A DNA stretch of 64,000 bases from Eremophila alpestris peregrina (taxonomy: Eukaryota > Chordata > Aves > Passeriformes > Alaudidae), in assembly GCA_009792885.1 (NCBI GenBank), contig WMCF01000016.1:13311848-13375847 (forward strand). The letters run 5' to 3'. Position numbers and translations under genes: made by a program. Below are positions 53,201-64,000 of the stretch, one piece after another; within the stretch, counting starts at the first letter, position 1; each line of letters begins with the position of its first letter. A model generated the notes under the pieces. It made no database searches, was not told the DNA's origin, and was given only the letters and a program-made list of their open reading frames with translations.

Positions 53201-54060
53201 TGAAAGGTGCCTAACAGCTATTAACTTCAGGAGCAGAATATCTTTCCAAATTAAACAAGATTTGCAGAATGAGTGATAAAAAAATTCAAGTGATTCATCC
53301 TGATTTAATTTGAAATGTGTAATTCTGTGTATAAATACTCAATATTTAAACACTGCTGGATGTATCATTTTTGCTTGCATTTCTAATTGCTTCATTTTGA
53401 TTTCTGAAACCCATTATGCTATGTGTAGTCACTGATAGAATGTCTGAAATGTTTTGGAAAGCAAACTTTAATTTGGGACTTCTGGTTTTTAAAAGTATTC
53501 TAAGCAAATCAACCACCTTATTGCCAGGTATTTGGGTAGCTTTGTACAGCATATCTTAACAAGAGGAATGTGTGCAATATGTATCACCTCATTTTTGTCT
53601 GGCAATGTTACAAAAATGTTAAGATGCAATATCTTCCTTTCACTTCAAGTTGGAAAAATTGCAGTATCTCTGATTTGGTGGTGTATTTATTTTTTATCTA
53701 TTCAGTGTATGGGCATATGGTTAGTTAGGGTTTTTTATGTATATGATGTGCTTTTAGTAATTTCTGAGTTTTACCACTTCTGCATATGCACCAGTTGTAG
53801 CCATTTGCATGTTCTGTCAATATGAAGACCATGGGGAAGGGGGGGGCTTCAGGAAAGATTTCTGGAAACTGAATAATTGTAAGACAAAAAATGTAGATAC
53901 TGCATCATTAACGTTTTTGGTATGGTGTGGGTTTTATAGCACCTATGTATGTTTGCAGTTATTAAGTTATTGCATAAATGTTTAAGAATGAGCATTTTTT
54001 CATCCAAAATTTTGTATGTTTGCAAATATATTTTTGTAATAAAACTTCAAAAGAAATGTT
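50230..54060 (+). other. DCP1A: DCP1A 3' untranslated region
   Basis: From the TAA stop to about 17 bases past an AATAAA signal there is a continuous AT-rich stretch of about 3.8 kb with several ATTTA words, and no recognisable transposon or gene. A long 3' UTR is usual for vertebrate DCP1A. The exact cleavage site is inferred, and shorter isoforms using variant signals (for example ATTAAA at 53,250) are possible. Confidence 0.75.
54038..54043 (+). terminator. DCP1A: Canonical polyadenylation signal AATAAA
   Basis: AATAAA lies in an AT-rich context and is followed 30-60 bases later by a GT/T-rich stretch (gtgatgtttccttttatttc), the usual downstream element. It is the best candidate for the DCP1A transcript end. 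Confidence 0.75.
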
Positions 54061-57000
54061 TCAGCACCTCCTAAAACCCTGTGATGTTTCCTTTTATTTC
54101 TAGATATTCTGTTAGCCTACTGGAAAGTTCTGTTTTTATTTAGGGTTAATATTTTCTAGAGGAGAAACTCCAATTCCTTACTCCATTCTGGGGGTAGAAC
54201 CAAATTGCAGTTGTCCACAAGAAATTGCAACCTGACTGCTGGAAGGGCAGTGGGGAGCAGCCTCTGCAAGGGCCTCTGCTGCTGTCAGCAGCCTTGTGTT
54301 TTGAATTTGATAAACAGATACATTTTCTTTCACATTAGGAAATGCAGTTGCACTTTCACTGGCATGTAAATCCAGCTCTGTGTTTAGTTCCTTTATGTCT
54401 TACTTTTTTAGGGTATCCCCTTTCATCCATGTAGACATGGCATTTGATTCTCAGTCCAGACATTGGGAATTGCAGTTGTCCTCCTGCCAAATCTGATCAA
54501 TATCGTGCCCTGATTGATCCAAATTTCACCTAGTAAAGTAGGGAAGCTGATGAGGAAGAAAACATTGAGGTTGATCTTGAAATTAAACAAGACCTTAGAA
54601 TGGAAATGAGCATCTAGGTAAGATTTAGGCCTAACTACCCACAGGAGCTGGTGATGGCAGGGCAGGTCCAGTGTCAGGGGAGGCCACTGGAGAATGGCAT
54701 CTGTTCTCTAATGGTTCATACTGGACTGATGCCTGTACAGAGTCCAGGAGCAGATTGCTCTAACAGAAGACTGCCACACAAAACAGGTACAGAAGTCATG
54801 GATTTACTAGAACATAACTTAAAAAAAAGTGGAAAACTGCTCAGAATCAAACTTTAAATTCTGGAATCTAGATCTAAATTCTGTATTAGGTGTGTTGCCT
54901 GTCTGGTCAATAGCAAGGCTATTTTTTTCATTTTGAGTGCCATTAACCTGTTTGTGTTCTCTGGTCCAGGGATTCCTCTTCACTGTTACATGAAGTGCTC
55001 CCCTTTGCTTTGGGAATAAGGTCATACTTCTGAATTTCTCTGTGTAGCTCCAGCTAAACCAGGCACTGTAAAAAAGTTTGTGCAAACCAAAATCTTTTTG
55101 GCCTTTTCTCTCTTGATCCTCTTCAGTCAGGTTTTTTGGAAGTGTATGAGAGCCTAAAGTCAATCCCTACTACAATGGTGATATGTACTGGATAGAATCA
55201 TAAAAGGCATTTGGCTTCCTAAAGCTCATCCTCTAAACTCAAATTTCATTTGGAGGCTTGCAGAATGAAATAACAAGTTGTAGGTCATGTTCACGGGCCA
55301 AATTAATTAAAGTTAGTGGACTCATGTTTGGGTAAGTGTTCAACTACACTTCCTTCTTACTATAGAAGGTAATAAAGTAAGAAACCTGTCTTTCATACAG
55401 ATTTTTTTTTCATTTGTTAATAGGATGCCTTCAAGTTACTAATTAGTCTTTATTATGGCTGAGGTAAATTTATCTTTGGTTGAGTTTTCTAACCAAAGCA
55501 TTAGAAATTATAATGTATGTTATCAGAAGATATTTCCAGTGCCCAGCAGTGGAATTTTTTCACCTGTCTTCACACAACTTCAAGTGTGAATCAGCTTTTT
55601 GCCCTCTTCTAGATTTTGATTGGGGGATTTATTTTTTGACCTGACCTGCTTATTTAGGAGAATTAAACTTCTGTGATAGACCTGTAACTTAAATTACAGC
55701 CATGAACTATAAAGCTCATCCTTGTCAACTACACAACAATTTCTCCCTTCCTTTTCATAAGACACTCCTAATCAGGTTCAAAAAGCATTGAGAAAAAGGG
55801 CAGTGAAGAAAGATTTTTATCAATTGCTGCATTTTTGAAAGAACGCTGGCAATAAAACAAGAGGGAAAGGACAACTGAATAGAAGATTTCCTGAGAAAAA
55901 CAAGGAAAGGAATAGCAAAAGAGTTTAAGTAAATATGAAAGGGGATATTGTAAAGAGAAGAGATGGCCTGTGAAGGTATTTCCTGAAGCACAGGAGAATT
56001 TCAGTTGCAGTTTTGTTTCCATACTGCTGCATGTCTTCAGGTGTTCTCAAAGCTCAAGTGTGGGTTGTCTGTAAGAATTCAGATATTTCAGGGTGTGTTC
56101 AGAAAATGACTGGGTAGGCATGATTTCCTTGCTCTAATTCTTCAGGTCTGCTGAAGGGCTTTTTAACCTCTGGTAATGAGGCAGCACAGTGGAGTTGACT
56201 GATCACAGCAGTACCTGATTTTTGTCTTTGCTTGGTGGCCTCCCATTACAGTTTAAAATCTGCTACAAAGAACAAGGCTGCTCATACCTAGTTGCCTTTT
56301 GTCTTTAATTTTAAACAGACCTTTAAAAATATTTCTACCACTATCCATTCTTTAAAATCCAAGCAGGTTCATTTTACAAAACCAACCTTGGGAAATAAAA
56401 CCACAAAAGAATAAGCTTTATCTGCTGGCTGAAATGAAAGCACTTGCCCTTAGGCCTTTCTTGGAAACACACAGGGATGTGATGTAAATGCACAAGTTTT
56501 ACTTCTTTCCTCCTCATAAATAAGTTAAGAAGCTTTTAAGAGTATCTGCAGAGCAAAGAACACCCAGCCTGGCTCCTGTATGCAAAACTCTATGTTGCTC
56601 TTAATTTAGAAAGCATATGACTGGCACATCCTGCTGATACTTCTTGTGGTTTGGAAGAGGCATGGAGAGGCTGAGCAGGTTATCCAGCATTCTCATGTAG
56701 GTTTGATTTATGGGTGATGCTCAGTGCCTTCTCTGATTTATGTTCTAAGCATCAAACAAATTCACTTCTGTCCTCTGGGGACACTTCTCCCATGTAACAA
56801 AACTGCTGCAAAGGAAGCTTCTGTCATCTTCAACTCCCCACAAGAGCTGAGGTACAAGGGTGCAGTTGAAGCCTGCAGGAGCTGGATGTGCTCAGAGTCT
56901 GCTGTGGTTTACAGCAAACCCTGCTCCTGATGGGATGGAAGGCACATAGTTTACAGCTCCCTTTATAAAGAGAGAGCTCTACTTTTCACAGGTTTCATAG

Positions 57001-58934
57001 GAAAATCCTTTCACAACATAAGCTTTTACAGAAAACCCAAAGGTTTGGTTAGGAACACGTGCAGTACTTTTAATAAGGGTTGGAAAATAAAGTCATATTC
57101 TTCAGATATGAAGACAGCTGTCTGAGGGAAACTGCTAATGTAACAGACATATGTGAATGTAGATTCATAGTCTGCAGTGCCTGGGCCTGTGATGTAGCTT
57201 CATCTGTAACATCATTTTAGATAAAAAAGCCTGTAAGTGTTCTCATGCAGTATATACAATTTCTTACAATTACTGGTGATGTGCTGCACAGACATCTGAT
57301 ATTTTTTCTCTTTTTTCTTTTTCATTAAATTCAAATGTTATTACTGAAGATGAGCTGAACAATCTGTTCAGATCTAACTGGAGTCACTTTTTTTGCATGT
57401 GGAAGGATGTGCTGGTGGTGCATGGTGAGGGAATGCTCTGGCATCAATCCATTTCATCCATTCTTTGAATAATTTCCTTCTTGAATGGCTTCTTATGCAG
57501 CTCTTCTTTCAAAGCACAAGAATAGTCAAAGCCTGTTGCATGGCAGAGGTCAGGCTGAAGAGGATTTTTTTCACTTTCTCCCCTATTACAGCCCAGATAA
57601 ATCCTGCTTTATGTGGTAATTACAGCTCTCTTACACCTTCTTCCTAAGTGTGCTCACCCTGTGTGTGAAAGCATTGCTTTGGGAGATTCTGCTTTGCAAA
57701 GTTACCATCAATAACTTTATCCTTTCAATTCTGTCAAGTTCATTAAATACGGATATTAATTTAAACAAAGACTAAGGAGCCTAATAACTTCTGAGCTTGT
57801 TTAAAGAGTTCATAGAACTTGAGTCAAGAATCAAACAGAGAAAGCAAACATGGTGAGTAACTGTGGAACTCTGTGTCCAGTAGGCCTTTCAAGCACAGAT
57901 GCCTCAAACTCCTACTGCATAAGTATTTCATATTTATCTTAACATAATTTGAAGAAATTGCAACAAGTGAAAAGTCAGATTATAAATTTAAATAGTTTTG
58001 TAAATAATATAACTGATCACACTAAATTGATCCAAATACACCAAAACATTGCAATATTAGCATTACAAACTTTGATTTAAATACTCTAATTTTCTTGCAC
58101 TGCTAGCAGAAATACTTTCCTAAATATCATCAAACAGCCCAAACCTACTCACTGTAAGTTCCTTTTACCTGTGTGAGAAATACAATGCTTTCATTTTTCT
58201 CTGGCAGGCTGCATGTTTGATAGACATTAAAAAGTCTCATTGTGTAAGACTTGTGTAAGAATTTGGTTCACATTTTTCATGTATCATAAAATTGTCATAA
58301 TATTTTGGAAACTTTGCAATTTTGGGGCTGGATTTGGTGGTTTTGTTTTGGGTTTTTTTTAGTAAATTACATTTTTATTTAAAGGCAATATAAAAATTAC
58401 TATGGTTTAAAAATGTTTTTATTCAGCATTTGCCTATGTGTAACTTAAAAATGGTCTGTTCTGTTATGAAGTTTGCCATACACATTTTTCCCTTTGCAGA
58501 TGATTTTGTCAGCTGAGGAGGTTTTATTTGAGTTGAACTATGAATCTATTCTGTTTGTATGTATCTTGTCCTTGTTTCTGTGTCAGGTGCTGCACAAGAG
58601 CCTGGCATTTTCCAGGTTGCTGGTGATAGCTGTTTGCAGTCTGTGTAGCACAAACTGCTGTTCTATGGCAACTAAAGGATGTTGAGAGTGTTTTTCATGC
58701 TCCAATGGGAACTGCAGAGCTGATCCTTATTTCACAGCCTGCTGAATATTCTTTTCACAGGGTGTTTACTTGAGTGTGTGCTTGTGCTTGTCTAAAACCA
58801 CTTGCTATCACTGATGAAGGAATAGAATTGATTTTGAGTAAGATGTGACAGTAAGGACTGAGTGTCTGGAAAATTTGCAGCACCAGATTTGGTCTGACAA
58901 TTTACTACATTCCCATCCTTCAGGCTACAATGAT

Positions 58935-58973
58935 TGGAATTCCACCACAATTCCACAGTGAGTGGAATTCCAC
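58935..58973. repeat. Clustered GGAATTCC palindromes
   Basis: A perfect 10-bp palindrome tggaattcca (58,935-58,944) and a perfect 12-bp palindrome gtggaattccac (58,962-58,973) flank a third half-copy, aattccac (58,949-58,956). The word aattccac therefore occurs three times in under 40 bases. Confidence 0.8.
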
Positions 58974-60519
58974 TTCTCTTTTCTAAGGTACCCTGCAAAT
59001 GCAATGAAACCCTGTGCACTCCATGGAGATGTTCAGAACTAGCAAGGTTACAATTCAGGACAGCAGTGACTGGCAATTCCAGTTCAGTCTGGAATCCATG
59101 CAGTGCTCAAACTGCAATTGCACAGCCCCATGGTCTCCTCCCACACCTCCATGCTTGTTCTTTACTCACTACTGTTTGGATTTTGTAGTGATGAGCTCTC
59201 ACTAGACTTGGAGTTGGCAATCTTTTGAGAGCAGTTTTTAAGGCAAAATTAGTAGCTGCCTGCCCTGAATTCCAGCAGAGCTGAGTGCCTGCAGCTCCTG
59301 CTCTGGTAAACAGGGCTGCATGTACTTATGTCAGCAATGCATTTTTGCAGTATCTCAGCAAATGTCAGTCATAGCTGAGCTTTCATGCTTCTGCTGCACA
59401 TAATGCCCTGACACTGAAAGGTGGAGGAAGGGATGGAAAAATCCAGTTATTCTGTGTATGTATTTAATAAGCTGTCTAGTCTGGTAGTTAATACTGAAGC
59501 TAACAAGATGTGATTGTATGTTCTGCAGCAAGACTGTTTGTCCATACATTTGCATCCTTGTTTTAATCACATTGTACATGGTTTCAGAGGCAAGTCCCAG
59601 GAATGTGGAAGAAACGTTGACTGCTGTATGCAATGTATATACCATGGCTTCAGCTATTGCTTTACAGTCCATCACACTTGGTCAGAGTTGCAGAAATAAC
59701 ATGCCTCTTCAGTAGATCAAAGGGGAGGCACTGCCACAAGGTGGAATTTCACCCTGTGAATGCTTGAGCTGCTGTTTTAACAACACAATACCACAATAAG
59801 CACTCGGTGATGCAGCACAAGGATTCAGGGAATAGGGAGGGAGCTGTGGGCAGTGATCTCCCAATGACATTGTCTAAGCTAAGTCTGTTTTAAGGTCTTT
59901 TTACCACACAGATAACAATGGAGGAAACAAAAGCAGTTATGAGCTGAAGTAATACTGGACTGATGCAGATCATCTCCCTTATTTCTTACAAGAGGGGAAC
60001 AAGAAAGCACCGTATGTGCACCCAGAGAAGGCACTTGCTAGAATTGCTGTTGCCAGAACACTTGGGGCAGGTTGTGAGGGAGCCATCCCTATAAGGCAAT
60101 TCAAGAGCACATCGTCCCTGTGACCACAGAGACTTGACCAGGCCTTGCTCTTCAGCCAAAGAATGGAATCAGCCTGGGCCAACAGAGGCAAAAGCAAGGC
60201 TGTGATCTGGCCAGTTTATATTTAAAAGGATTGTGAGAGAAAACCAAGGACATTGACAAAGTAATGGGGAGTCACTGACCTCCATTTCAGTTGACTGTCA
60301 TTTCACTTCGCCACTATCAGTGATTCATGCAGTAACAGCCTGGCAATGCTCACGTCTTAATCACACTGTATAGACAGAAAACTGGGAGTAAATTAATCTC
60401 TTAGAGGTAAAACCTTAATGTAGAAATTACTTCATTGTTTTCATGATACCTCCTTCCACTCTGATGTTTTTCTCCTGTGTTTGTAAATACTACCAGCCAT
60501 CCAGAAAGATTAAGTAGCC

Positions 60520-60542
60520 ATATCTCCAAAATATGGAGATAT
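60520..60542. repeat. Perfect inverted repeat, 9-bp arms
   Basis: atatctcca (60,520-60,528) and tggagatat (60,534-60,542) pair perfectly across a 5-base A/T loop. It sits in intergenic DNA and has no T run after it that would suggest a Pol III terminator. Confidence 0.8.
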
Positions 60543-62172
60543 TTCCTGATGCAAATGTATTCAGGAATGTTTTCTGCAGGTGAAATTAGGTGCACAACCA
60601 TGTTTTCTTAATGTACCTTTGGGCAATACAAAATGCCGTAGTGTTTGGCATCATAAACATGATTTCACTTACACTTGGCCTCATTTGAAGAATTTACTTT
60701 ATGCACCTCTTCTAAACCACAGATTAGGGAAAACCAAATTATCCTGCCTAACCTCACTCAACTGAAATGCTGAACTCCATATCAGTGAGATGATGATGGA
60801 GCCTAATGTCAACATCTGTCTAAAGAACAGTGTTTAAACAGCAGGGGTGATAGAAAAATTGTCATTCCCTTCCTCAGCACAGCCAGTATTTTAACAACTG
60901 CACTCAAATCAGTGAGTACAGAGCTCAAGCTCATAAATGCTGCTGTGCTGCTAAAATGGTTCTGTAGCTTTGACTACAACAGCAGGTAGGAGCAGAGCAG
61001 GTCTATGGAGCACATGAGAAAGTGCTGAGGACTCCCCATCTGCACTATAAGGGAGTTGGAATTCTGCTCCAGACCTGCTCTTGTCTGTCCTGTTGGGCTG
61101 AATACTCATTAGCACCTGGGATGTATTAGCTGCTGTCTCAGACTGAGTATTCTGTTTCATCTTCATTTGAAAGGAATCCAGTTCACAAGCTCTGGGACTG
61201 CTCAGCAGAGACAGACAGAGCACAGTGAGCAAGGAACACTCAGGAAACTGGATGTGGAATGGTGTCTCAAGCAGCTTTTGTCTTACCTTCTGAGCATATG
61301 GCTGCAGACAGAATCAAGTGTGCTGCAGCCTTGAGAAGGCTGACAGGTTGTGGAAAGGATGCAAGAATGGACAGAGAAGTTGTGCAACATGCTCAGAGAA
61401 GTTGGTCACCCTCACTCCACAGCATTAGTTTGATTTTAGGTCTGTTAGAGGCAATGGCACAACCAGATCCCAAGCAAGGTATTTGCTGATGTGTAGCATA
61501 TGTAAGGTTCAGTTAAGAATATTTTACAGGGAACTTAGGTTTGATTTTACTGTTTCCTCACCAGCAGGGTAGATTTTATAGTTTAAAATCTGCAAAGGAA
61601 GAGACAAAATCGGTATTTCTCGTAGATGCTACTTGTAAACTCTTGAGATCTTCCATGCTCCCCTACTGACAGTATTCCTTTGGGCATCAGAGTTCCAGGA
61701 GGACAAAAGAAGTCCCTATATAGTTGTACCTGTATTGTAAAAACTGGATTTTAACAAGAATACTGGGGGGAAACTGCTGCTAGGAATGGCTGTTGATTGT
61801 CTCCACAGTGTCTGGCAGTCCTGTTTCTGTTTCCTCAGCTGGGCTCTCTTTGCTATGATTTCCTGCACAAGTAGCTACTTTCTAGCTGTATGTGTTACTT
61901 AATTTCCAAGCTGCTGTTTAGACATGGTGGGTTACAAGGTGTACAAAGTGTCTTTCTGTACCCCAAGAGGAAATCTGCACCATGACCCTGCAAGTGCATT
62001 AATACCCTCATTTCTTGGCCCTCTTGGCATTATAGCCCATGTCATCAGAGTTCCTAAATTTAAACCAAAGCTTGTGTGATTCTCATCAGGCTCTTTTATA
62101 CCCAGATTTTATTGTCCATATCACGTTAAAGTGTATTGCTGAAATTAAAAGATTTGGGTAATTGGTTCTGCA

Positions 62173-62280
62173 GAAAGAAAAACAATTTAAAAACCCAAAA
62201 CCAAAAAAAAAAAAAAAAACCACCCCAAAACAAAAAACCCAAACAAACAAACAAACAACAAAATAAAAAGGAAAAAAAAG
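62173..62280. repeat. A-rich low-complexity stretch with (CAAA)n
   Basis: The + strand here is mostly A with scattered C, including a 17-base A run (about 62,203-62,219) and caaacaaacaaacaaac. It could be a simple-repeat expansion or a decayed poly(A) tail of a retroposed sequence. No recognisable gene copy lies upstream. Confidence 0.75.
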
Positions 62281-62800
62281 GTAGTTGGCCTACCCTACCC
62301 AATTATTTGGAGATTGAATATAGATTGAAGCAGACTAAATGGCAGTTGCAGCAGTTAACCTTTGTATAGTGCTTTCCAGAACAACCTCTGCACTTTGCTA
62401 CTGTTAGATCTGGTTGTTTGGCTCTGTTTTATCCTTCCTGGCCTATTTCCAGTCTAATTTTTCTTCTGAAGGTTTTTATTGAAAGGATTTTCAGTAAGAC
62501 AACTGATGAAACAGTTAAGCTAAGGGAGTGGTGTCTGCTTTTATTTCATCTAATAAATGGGTTAGTTTGTGGGAAAAAGTTTTGTCTCACCTTGCTAAGA
62601 GTTTCACATGGTACTTCCTCCTGGTAGTGTGCCAGGTGAGCATGGCTGAGTGCTCTGTACATGGAGGTGGTTCCCTCTGCTTCTGAAACCCAAAGTCTGC
62701 AGAGCCTCCAAGATGAGGTTTAGGGTTTTTAATGGCAGTGGTTCCGTGTCTTCTGGAAGTAGATGATGATAGCATTAGTTCACTGCATGTAACCAGGGTA

Positions 62801-62846
62801 TTTTTTAATCAATACAATACAGGTTTTTTTAATCAATACAATACAG
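62801..62846. repeat. Tandem duplication of a 22-mer
   Basis: The unit ttttttaatcaatacaatac followed by ag is present at 62,801-62,822 and again at 62,825-62,846, identical apart from two linking bases. This is a very recent or conserved local duplication. Confidence 0.85.
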
Positions 62847-62938
62847 TTTCTAGGAGAAACTACCAGTGGACAGAACACTGAAATACAGGAGTGCAGTGCA
62901 GGAATACCAGGTTTAATGAGCAAGATCTGAGGTATCTT

Positions 62939-63012
62939 AGAGTCATAGAATCATCAAGGTTGGAAGATACCTTTAAGATTGTTAATTTCAACCACCAACT
63001 CAGCACTACTAC
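62939..63012 (-). mobile_element. CR1 LINE 3'-terminal remnant, antisense
   Basis: The words agtcatagaatcatcaagg, ttggaagatacctttaagatt and tcaaccaccaactcagcac follow the reverse complement of the CR1 3' terminus. Only about 70 bases are recognisable; beyond them the sequence is unique or too diverged. Confidence 0.85.
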
Positions 63013-63429
63013 TTTTTTCTCATTGTTGTCTGATTAACCTTTTTTTGTTTGTTTGTTTCTAGATTGTGGCTTCTAGTGCTGCTTGAGCTTTCTAGAATAC
63101 ATATGAAGTATTTTACTAGCCTATTTAAGTCTAATATTAATGTCATAGTGTTGAGAATTGCTAGAGAAAATGTACTGCCTGATTGATGGCTGGTGAAGTC
63201 AATATTTTATGCAAAACTCTGTGTTCATCAAAATTTTTAACATATATTAGGGAAATACAAATGATATCCTGACGGGAAACTACACGGGGCAAGTCTGCTA
63301 CTGTTTCTCCTCTGTGGAAGAACCAGGTTACTGTTAAGCTGTGGGATACTACGACATTCTTTCAAAGATAAAACAGGCCGAGGTGAAGACCCTCAGCAGC
63401 TGCTTCATGGAGCAGAGGTTGAATCAAAC
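63013..63429. other. Spacer between two CR1 fragments
   Basis: Mostly AT-rich up to about 63,260. The part from 63,262 to 63,429 is less AT-rich and could be either single-copy or a diverged upstream part of the following CR1. No known gene recognised. Confidence 0.4.
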
Positions 63430-63929
63430 ATGCTGAGGGAGGTGATCCTGGCCCTACTCAGCCCTAACACATCTGGAACTCTCTATCCAGTTCTGGGCTC
63501 CTCAGTACAAATAGACAAGGTGCCGCTGGAGAGGTACAGTGGTGGAGGCCACAAAGATGAGGGATCTGGAGCATCTCTTGTGAGGACAGGGTGTGGGAGC
63601 TGGGCCTGTTTATTGTGGAGAAGACGTTAATGCATATAAACTTGTCTCAAAGACAGGTGCCAAGAGGACTGTGCCAAACTCTTTTCAGTGGTGCCCAGAA
63701 ACAGGACAGGAGCAATGGCCAAAACTAAAACACACGAAATTCCACCTCAACATGAGGGAGAAGTTCTTTACCTTGAGGGGGGCAGAGCGCTGGAAGCTCA
63801 CAGAGCCTCCCTCTCTGGAGACATTGCAAACCCACCCGGACCCGTTCCTGTGTCAGCTGCTCTGGGTGACCCTGCCGTGGCAGAGGGTGATCTCCAGAGC
63901 TCCCTTCCAGCCCTGACCCTGCTGTGATT
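63430..63929 (+). mobile_element. CR1 LINE 3' end, sense orientation
   Basis: The stretch follows the avian CR1 3' region in sense order: gctgagggaggtgatcctgg, then ccagttctgggctcctcagt, ggccacaaagatgagg, tttattgtggagaag, cttttcagtggtgcccag, ttccacctcaacatgaggg, gttctttacc, gtgatctccagagctccc and a terminal cctgctgtgattg. It is a 5'-truncated, non-autonomous copy. The remaining open frames of 66-107 codons are fragments with no intact reverse transcriptase. Confidence 0.92.
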
Positions 63930-64000
63930 GCCGGGGAGAGGGGAGTGCGGGTGCCCGGCCCTCAGCGCCGCCTCAGCGCGGGCCGCGCCAGGGAAATGGC
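63930..64000 (+). promoter_or_regulatory. Edge of a CpG-rich region, possibly the next gene's promoter
   Basis: The last 70 bases have many CpGs (cccggccctcagcgccgcc, cagcgcgggccgcgcc) right after the CR1 tail. The final ATG at 63,996 has G at -3 and G at +4, but only one further base is visible, so no protein can be read. Human synteny would place TKT here on the same strand; this is inference only. Confidence 0.4.

Larger units (their letters stand above)
54061..62936. other. Intergenic downstream of DCP1A
   Basis: No exon chain or protein family was recognised on either strand. Short open frames (up to about 114 codons) look like chance. Visible structures are a palindrome cluster at 58.93-58.97 kb, a 9-bp-arm hairpin at 60.52 kb, an A-rich stretch at 62.17-62.28 kb and a duplicated 22-mer at 62.80-62.85 kb. 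In human, TKT lies next downstream on the same strand as DCP1A, so this is probably the DCP1A-TKT spacer. Confidence 0.6.

Noticed and set aside
55755..56022. Hydrophobic minus-strand frames of 78-84 codons that might look like a membrane protein
   Set aside because: The hydrophobicity comes from T-rich sequence on that strand. Two overlapping frames look equally hydrophobic and no family is recognisable.
63430..63927. Open frames at the right end as a possible gene
   Set aside because: They are fragments of a CR1 3' region recognisable at the DNA level. The frames do not encode an intact reverse transcriptase domain.
1..64000. CRISPR arrays, tRNA or rRNA genes, bacterial-type operons, intact endogenous retroviruses
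   Set aside because: No regularly spaced repeats, cloverleaf candidates, ribosomal sequence, or gag/pol/env-like long frames were seen on either strand.

Overview
The window is vertebrate nuclear DNA, most likely from a bird. Three or four copies or fragments of CR1 LINEs (the dominant avian/reptile retrotransposon) lie in non-coding DNA, introns are a few kb or less, the main promoter is a CpG island, and the one clear gene encodes a protein very close to human DCP1A. A passerine is possible, but the sequence alone does not prove it.

Layout. Positions 1 to about 23,930 are intergenic and I see no protein-coding gene there. They hold a degraded CR1 piece (about 4.66-4.78 kb), a CpG-enriched, GATA-motif-bearing block (about 12.88-13.20 kb) and a few short tandem or inverted repeats. 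A CpG island at about 23.93-24.87 kb contains a 39-bp tandem repeat and the first coding exon of DCP1A. The gene runs on the + strand: ten coding exons (CDS 24,405-50,229, 583 codons plus stop, all introns GT-AG), then a 3' UTR of about 3.8 kb ending at an AATAAA at 54,038. An antisense CR1 copy sits in intron 3. From 54.06 to 63.43 kb I see only intergenic sequence with simple repeats and a short antisense CR1 remnant. A sense-oriented CR1 3' end occupies about 63,430-63,929, and the last 70 bases are CpG-rich, as at the edge of another CpG island.

Biology. DCP1A is the EVH1-domain activator and scaffold of the DCP2 mRNA decapping enzyme in P-bodies. The assembled protein has an intact EVH1 domain with its aromatic groove (Y36, W45, W108), a low-complexity linker with conserved short motifs (HLTLEELFG; VDLLQKLRLTPQHDQ) and the C-terminal trimerisation helices. 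In human, DCP1A lies between TKT (downstream, same strand) and CACNA1D (upstream, divergent). That order predicts that the CpG-rich right edge is the TKT promoter and that the left 24 kb is the CACNA1D-DCP1A spacer, but neither neighbour is visible here.

I found no convincing new biological system. The items most worth checking are the promoter minisatellite, the orphan CpG/GATA block at 13 kb, the weak donors after exons 7 and 9 that could yield DCP1A isoforms lacking the trimerisation domain, and the CR1 insertion abutting the right-hand CpG-rich edge.
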